Below, one piece after another: positions 33,344 through 36,957 of a DNA stretch of 36,957 bases (the stretch's first letter is position 1; every line of letters starts with the position of its first letter). The translations under genes were made by a program, and so were the position numbers. The DNA is taken from positions 1 through 36,957 of the forward strand of contig NZ_RAWI01000045.1 of assembly GCF_003612125.1 (NCBI RefSeq). Direction: 5' to 3'. This DNA is from Corallococcus praedator. GTDB lineage: Bacteria; Myxococcota; Myxococcia; Myxococcales; Myxococcaceae. The notes under the pieces are model-generated. The model was not told the DNA's origin, searched no databases, and was given only the letters and a program-made list of their open reading frames with translations.

Positions 33344-33367
33344 CCCGCCCCAGCGCCCCACGCGGCC

Positions 33368-33396
33368 TTGACCCAGGCCATCCCAGGGATTATCAC
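33368..33396 (+). promoter_or_regulatory. Promoter of a probably leaderless ArsR gene
   Basis: TTGACC (33368-33373), a 17-base spacer and TATCAC (33391-33396). The expected RNA start, about seven bases further on, falls at or within two bases of the ATG at 33405, so no leader or ribosome-binding site would exist. None is visible. Confidence 0.65.
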
Positions 33397-33414
33397 TGAA
33401 CCAAATGGTTCAGT
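33395..33414. promoter_or_regulatory. ArsR-type operator spanning the start codon
   Basis: ACTGAACCA-AA-TGGTTCAGT, a perfect 9-bp dyad. It overlaps the -10 box, the expected RNA start and the ATG, so a bound ArsR dimer would block initiation. Autoregulation is inferred. Confidence 0.75.
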
Positions 33415-33743
33415 CTTCATCCCACCTCGATCGCTCCTTCTCGGCGCTGTCGGACCCGACGCGCCGGGCCATCCTGATGCGCCTTGGAAAGTCCGAGGCG
33501 TCTTCGATGGGAAGCCTCTCCGAGCACTTCGAGATGACGCTCACCGGGCTGCAGAAGCACGTGCGCGTCCTCGAGGAGGCGGGCCTCGTCACGACCGAGA
33601 AGGTGGGGCGCGTGAGGCACTGCCGGCTGGGTCCCCGGAAGCTCGAGGACGTGGCGAAGTGGATGACCGCGTACCGGACCTTGCTGGAGCAACGCCTGGA
33701 TCACCTCGAGGACTTCCTCGAGCGCACGAAAGGAACGCCATGA
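33405..33743 (+). CDS. ArsR-family regulator
   Basis: 112 residues. The winged helix is typical (LDRSFSALSDPTRRAILMRL, LSEHFEMTLTGLQKHVRVLEEAGLV, KVGRVRHCRL). This subgroup is usually paired with an AHSA1/SRPBCC protein, which follows here with an ATGA overlap. No metal-binding Cys cluster of the classical ArsR type is evident, so a small-molecule or other signal is likely. The ATG lies inside the operator, and translation is probably leaderless. Confidence 0.93.
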   Translation: MVQSSSHLDRSFSALSDPTRRAILMRLGKSEASSMGSLSEHFEMTLTGLQKHVRVLEEAGLVTTEKVGRVRHCRLGPRKLEDVAKWMTAYRTLLEQRLDHLEDFLERTKGTP

Positions 33744-34225
33744 GCCCCGCCGCGAAGCCATCCCCCGCCACGGTGACCCAACCGTCCGACCGGGAGGTCC
33801 GCACCGAACGCATCTTCAACGCGACCCGTGAGCGCGTGTGGAAGGCCATGACCGACCCCGCGCTCGTGGCCCAGTGGTGGGGCCGGGGCAACACGCTGGT
33901 CATCGAGCGCCTGGAGGTCCAGCGCGGAGGCCATTGGCGCTTCGTCGAACACACGCCCGACGGGCAGCATGGCTTCGAGGGGCGCTTCCGCGAGGTGACG
34001 CCCCCGGAGCGCATGGTGCGGACCTTCGAGTGGGACGGCATGCCCGGCCACGTCATCGTGGAGTCGACGATGCTGGAGGACCTGGGCGACGGGCGCACGA
34101 AGGTCATCACCCTCTCGCTGTTCCACACGACCGAAGAGCGCGACGGCATGGTCCAGTCCGGCATGACCGAGGGCATGAACCAGAGCTACGTGGCGCTCGA
34201 CAAGGTGCTCGCGGCGCCAGGCTGA
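33740..34225 (+). CDS. SRPBCC/AHSA1-domain protein
   Basis: 161 residues with the START-like AHSA1 fold (RIFNATRERVWKAMTDPALVAQWWGRG, GGHWRFVEHTPDG, EVTPPERMVRTFEW, VIVESTMLEDLGDGRTKV). The fold forms a hydrophobic pocket for small ligands. It is translationally coupled to the ArsR gene, a conserved pairing in many bacteria whose role is not settled; ligand sensing or detoxification is inferred. Confidence 0.92.
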   Translation: MSPAAKPSPATVTQPSDREVRTERIFNATRERVWKAMTDPALVAQWWGRGNTLVIERLEVQRGGHWRFVEHTPDGQHGFEGRFREVTPPERMVRTFEWDGMPGHVIVESTMLEDLGDGRTKVITLSLFHTTEERDGMVQSGMTEGMNQSYVALDKVLAAPG

Positions 34226-34236
34226 GCGGCCCGGCG

Positions 34237-34500
34237 TCAGCCTCCGTCCGGGGAGGGGGCTTGCGCGAACCACTCGAAGAGCGGACGCGTGGCGCCGCCC
34301 AGTCGCGCCACCGCGTCCTCCAGCGCGTCCTGGTTGGCCCAGAGGACGTCCGCGTCCCCGTGCAGGGCCAGCGGCCGGTGCGCGTAGACGCGACACGCGC
34401 CTGTTTCGCGGTCCAACAGCGGACAGGTGTAGGGCCGTGCACCCTCCCGGCCCTGGCCTGTTCGCGCGAACAAGAGGCTCGCGCGGACCTTCCCTTCCAT
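34237..34500 (-). pseudogene. YkgJ-like cysteine-cluster remnant
   Basis: 87 residues. The block CPLLDRETGACRVYAHRPLA matches the second half of YkgJ-family zinc/iron-chelating cysteine-cluster proteins. The N-terminal CxxC...CC cluster is missing, and the Cys expected after the RPL motif is absent (RPLALHGD). No ribosome-binding site precedes the ATG. A truncated remnant is the simplest reading; a small divergent working protein is possible. Confidence 0.45.
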
Positions 34501-34537
34501 ACTGCGGGGTCCGCGGACCTTCAGCCGCCCGTGGGTT

Positions 34538-36781
34538 TCAGAGCAGCTGGCGCACCAGCGGGAGCGAGCTGGGCCGGAGCGTATGCAGCGGCGGCAGCAG
34601 GCCCAGGGCGTCCTCGGGCGCGAACTCCCACCAGCGCTTGAGGGTCAGCCCCCGCCGGGTGTTGGTGGCGCAATGCACCTCGCCGCCCTTGTCGTGGTAC
34701 GCGCGCCAGTTGTCGAGGGTGTGGGCCGTGAGGCCGTGCTTGCGGAACAGGCTCTTCACGTAGACCTCGAACAGGTCGAACGTGCCATGCGCGGGCACGT
34801 CCAGGACCCGGTCGATTCCGTGGGGCACCAGCAGCTGGCCGTACGGACCGCTCTGGACCTTGTTCGCATGGAGCATGGGGCCGAAGGGCTTCGCCATGAT
34901 GCAGTGCCGCTCCAGCACGAGCATGTTCACCATGTTCGCGGTCAGGGTCGCCAGCCCCTTCATCTTGCCCTGCCGGTAGAGCACGGGGATGCGGAGGATC
35001 TGCTCGTCTCGCAGGCCGATGTCCCTCTTCAACTGATCAACCAACTTCTGGAGCTGCTCATCCGCGCGCTTGTTGAAGGCGATGACGCTCGCGAGCGTGG
35101 GCACCTCTGAAATTCCCCGGGGGAATCCTCCCCCCATGCCCTCGAACGGGACCGAGGAGGGCATCGCGCCCGGGCGACGGACCGACGACAGTGACCCCAG
35201 ACCGGGGTGAGGCCTGCGCTGCACCGGCATCGGTTCCCGGCGCGGAGGCATCATCATGTTCGGCATCCCGGTGGGGCGGCGGGCGCCCCCTCCTCCCATG
35301 CCGTCCTTGAAGAACGCGGCGACCGTGGTCTGGATGGGCTCCTCGAAGCCCTCGCCTTCGACGCCCTGAACCGACCTTCCCTCGAGCAGCACCGCGTTCG
35401 GTTCGGCCTTCAGCACGCCCTCCAACAGCGTCAGGGCCAGCAGGGGACTGGGCAGGCAGAGCTTCCAGCCTCCGTCCTCCGCGGGAACGAACGAGAGGAT
35501 TTCATCGACATGGCCGACATCCAGCCAGCCGGTGTCGATGACGATGGGGGCCTGGACCCGCTGCGCCTTCAGGAAGGCCTGGACGTTCGGATCCAACCGG
35601 CGCCGCGCCCCGGCGCCGTCGCCGTAGTAGATGCGGCCGAACGGGAAGTTGCGCCCCTTGTGGTCCATCACCGGCGGCGTGACCTCCAGGTTGCCAAGCT
35701 TGTTCATGTCGCTCTCGGCCTCGGCGGCGAAGCCGAAGAAGCCGACGCCGGGGCCCCGTCCCCGCTGAGCGAAGTGGTTGATCAACCCGACCCTCCGCGA
35801 GGCACCGAGGATGGCGTGGAGGCCGTGCGTGGGAAGGTTGGAGCTTCCAAACTCCAGGCTGTCCTGCCCCCAGCGGTCTCCGTCGATGCAGGGCAGCTCC
35901 ACCAGGGACAGCCCCAGCCGGGTTTCGACGATGGCCTTCAGCGTGCTCCGGAACGCGGTGTTGTCGAACCGGGGCGTCGTGCCCGCGACCACGTAGACCG
36001 TCTGGGGCGGCTCCAGGTGGTGCTGCATCATCCAGGGCGCGACGCGCACCCGGGCCCGCTGCACCACGGTTCCCTCGGGCGCACTCGTGGTCAGCACGAG
36101 GACGATGTCCTGCTCGTCCGGCGTGAGGTCGAACCGGAGGGCCTCCATGCCCAGGCGCAGGACGGGCCTGGAGAGATCCAACCGGCACGTGTGCCCATTG
36201 CGCGGCCCGATGAGGGCCCGGGCCCCCGCCGAGATTCCGTCGAAGATGCGGATCCGCTGGATGTCCCTCGGGTTCTCCAGCGACAGGGTGCACGTCGCAT
36301 CAGGACGGTGCGCACCGTCGCGCCGGACCTCCAGCGGCGCGATGTCCAGCGCGTCGTCCCCTCCGTTGATCACCTCATCGCTGTTGTCCGCGCGCTGGGG
36401 GATGGCCCCATCCGCATCCAGGTTGCAGAGGATGATGGCGCCCTTCCTGCCCGGCCCCACGCCCCAGTCCCACCGGTCGAGCCCCTCCGACGTCAGGGTG
36501 CCATCGCGGTCCGCATCCAGGAACAGTCGCGCGACCGTCTGCGGACCCACGCGCAGGACGAGCGTGGTCCCGTCAGCGAGGGGCTGCGCCGCCACGTGCC
36601 CCGCGACGCGCGTCTCGCCCCGGAAGACCTCGAACGTCGCCACGTCGGGGACGTGCGTGAAGGTGACCTCGCCCTCCGCGTTCGTCTGGAGGCGCTCAGC
36701 CGTCTGCACGAGGACGACCCGCAGACCGGGCACCGGGTCGTACTGGGAGTCGATGAGCTGGACGGTGACTCGCCTGGGCAT
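34538..36781 (-). CDS. Protein-arginine deiminase (PAD) family protein
   Basis: 747 residues without a signal peptide. Residues 1-75 look like a small Ig-like beta domain. A PAD middle domain follows (FLDADRDGTLTSE, DRWDWGVGPGRKGAI, RVRVAPWMM), with acidic calcium-type loops. The catalytic PAD domain (about 280-747) aligns block by block with animal PADs: DRWGQD, FGNLEV-like LGNLEVTPPV, FPFGRIYYGDG, VQAPI, VGHVDEILSFVPA, NMVNMLVL, KPFGP and GGEVHCATNTRR. The catalytic set is complete: Asp307, His424, Asp426 and Cys704, matching human PAD4 D350, H471, D473 and C645. A Gly/Met/Pro/Arg-rich insert lies at about 492-558. AGGAG five bases before the ATG at 36781 fixes the start over the GTG at 36799. 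Peptidyl-arginine citrullination is predicted; substrates are unknown. Confidence 0.9.
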   Translation of the reverse strand: MPRRVTVQLIDSQYDPVPGLRVVLVQTAERLQTNAEGEVTFTHVPDVATFEVFRGETRVAGHVAAQPLADGTTLVLRVGPQTVARLFLDADRDGTLTSEGLDRWDWGVGPGRKGAIILCNLDADGAIPQRADNSDEVINGGDDALDIAPLEVRRDGAHRPDATCTLSLENPRDIQRIRIFDGISAGARALIGPRNGHTCRLDLSRPVLRLGMEALRFDLTPDEQDIVLVLTTSAPEGTVVQRARVRVAPWMMQHHLEPPQTVYVVAGTTPRFDNTAFRSTLKAIVETRLGLSLVELPCIDGDRWGQDSLEFGSSNLPTHGLHAILGASRRVGLINHFAQRGRGPGVGFFGFAAEAESDMNKLGNLEVTPPVMDHKGRNFPFGRIYYGDGAGARRRLDPNVQAFLKAQRVQAPIVIDTGWLDVGHVDEILSFVPAEDGGWKLCLPSPLLALTLLEGVLKAEPNAVLLEGRSVQGVEGEGFEEPIQTTVAAFFKDGMGGGGARRPTGMPNMMMPPRREPMPVQRRPHPGLGSLSSVRRPGAMPSSVPFEGMGGGFPRGISEVPTLASVIAFNKRADEQLQKLVDQLKRDIGLRDEQILRIPVLYRQGKMKGLATLTANMVNMLVLERHCIMAKPFGPMLHANKVQSGPYGQLLVPHGIDRVLDVPAHGTFDLFEVYVKSLFRKHGLTAHTLDNWRAYHDKGGEVHCATNTRRGLTLKRWWEFAPEDALGLLPPLHTLRPSSLPLVRQLL

Positions 36782-36903
36782 GGCTTCTCCTGGAAACACG
36801 GTGAGTCTGGAACGCCGGAAATCCCCAGGCTACGGGCGTTGGACGCATCCCGGCAAACGCCCAGCCCACGAAGGTGGGCCGCGGTTCGCGGCCTCCCGGG
36901 TCA

Positions 36904-36932
36904 TTGGGCGCTCGTGGCCGGCTTGCTAGAAT
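36904..36932 (+). promoter_or_regulatory. Candidate promoter for a gene beyond the window
   Basis: TTGGGC (36904-36909) and TAGAAT (36927-36932) are spaced by 17 bases, pointing off the right edge. No start codon follows within the window. Confidence 0.35.
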
Positions 36933-36957
36933 CCCCGCCTCCGCCCCCCCCCTCCCC

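Noticed and set aside
30467-33361. 964-residue open frame on the minus strand across blaI, the M56 gene and the repeat-protein gene
   Set aside because: It spans three well-supported genes on the other strand and has no recognisable domain; GC-rich shadow.
33368-34225. Single 285-residue frame fusing a leader to the SRPBCC domain
   Set aside because: Its first 124 residues are the wrong frame of the ArsR gene; the ATGA overlap and the MSPAAK start at 33740 explain the region.

Overview
The window is very GC-rich, densely coded DNA with strong third-position G/C bias. It carries many lipoproteins and secreted proteins, one-component regulators, paired GH16 glucanases and an Hsp70 partnered with a divergent J protein. 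This is typical of a myxobacterium of the Myxococcus/Corallococcus type. That assignment is inferred from gene content and codon use; there is no rRNA or other marker gene here. I see no tRNA, rRNA, CRISPR array, transposase or integrase.

Layout. 1-1410: the tail of an upstream gene, a strong hairpin terminator, then a thiolase behind a promoter with an inverted repeat. 1415-4646 (minus): an HscC/DnaK-type Hsp70 and a membrane-anchored J-like protein. 4885-7409 (plus): a tandem HD-GYP/LuxR regulator followed by an alpha/beta-hydrolase lipoprotein. 7410-9390: a poorly coding stretch holding a GntR/FadR-type regulator, bracketed by two identical 25-bp perfect palindromes and closed by a terminator. 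9396-12985 (minus): a large secreted LamG protein, then a serine-hydrolase lipoprotein coupled to a 4-oxalocrotonate tautomerase-like protein. 13167-16260 (plus): two GH16 beta-glucanase lipoproteins flanking an S51/cyanophycinase-like protein. 16362-19995 (plus): a three-gene unit of a CxxCH (cytochrome c-type) protein, a lipoprotein and a Tat-exported DUF1501-like protein. 20088-23567: a 1159-residue polymorphic-toxin-like protein with a degenerate kinase-like C-terminus. 23553-24407 (minus): an RsmJ-like methyltransferase. 24598-26455 (plus): an FG-GAP seven-repeat propeller overlapping a prolyl-4-hydroxylase-like dioxygenase. 26478-26813 (minus): a small unknown protein. 27061-28206 (plus): an MsrB-MsrA lipoprotein. 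28241-30127 (minus): a saccharopine-dehydrogenase-like reductase and a DUF2256/DUF3253 protein. 30195-33343 (plus): a BlaI repressor with a double operator, a BlaR1/M56 protease carrying about 26-residue repeats, and a secreted protein made of the same repeats. 33368-34225 (plus): an apparently leaderless ArsR regulator and an SRPBCC/AHSA1 partner. 34237-34500 (minus): a YkgJ-like remnant. 34538-36781 (minus): a protein-arginine deiminase homologue of the animal PAD type with all four catalytic residues. The window ends in a candidate promoter for a gene beyond the edge.

The most notable items are the PAD-type arginine deiminase, the BlaI/M56/repeat-protein module in which protease and secreted partner share one repeat family, the toxin-like protein with a kinase-like end and no visible immunity gene, and the two identical palindromes around the GntR regulator.
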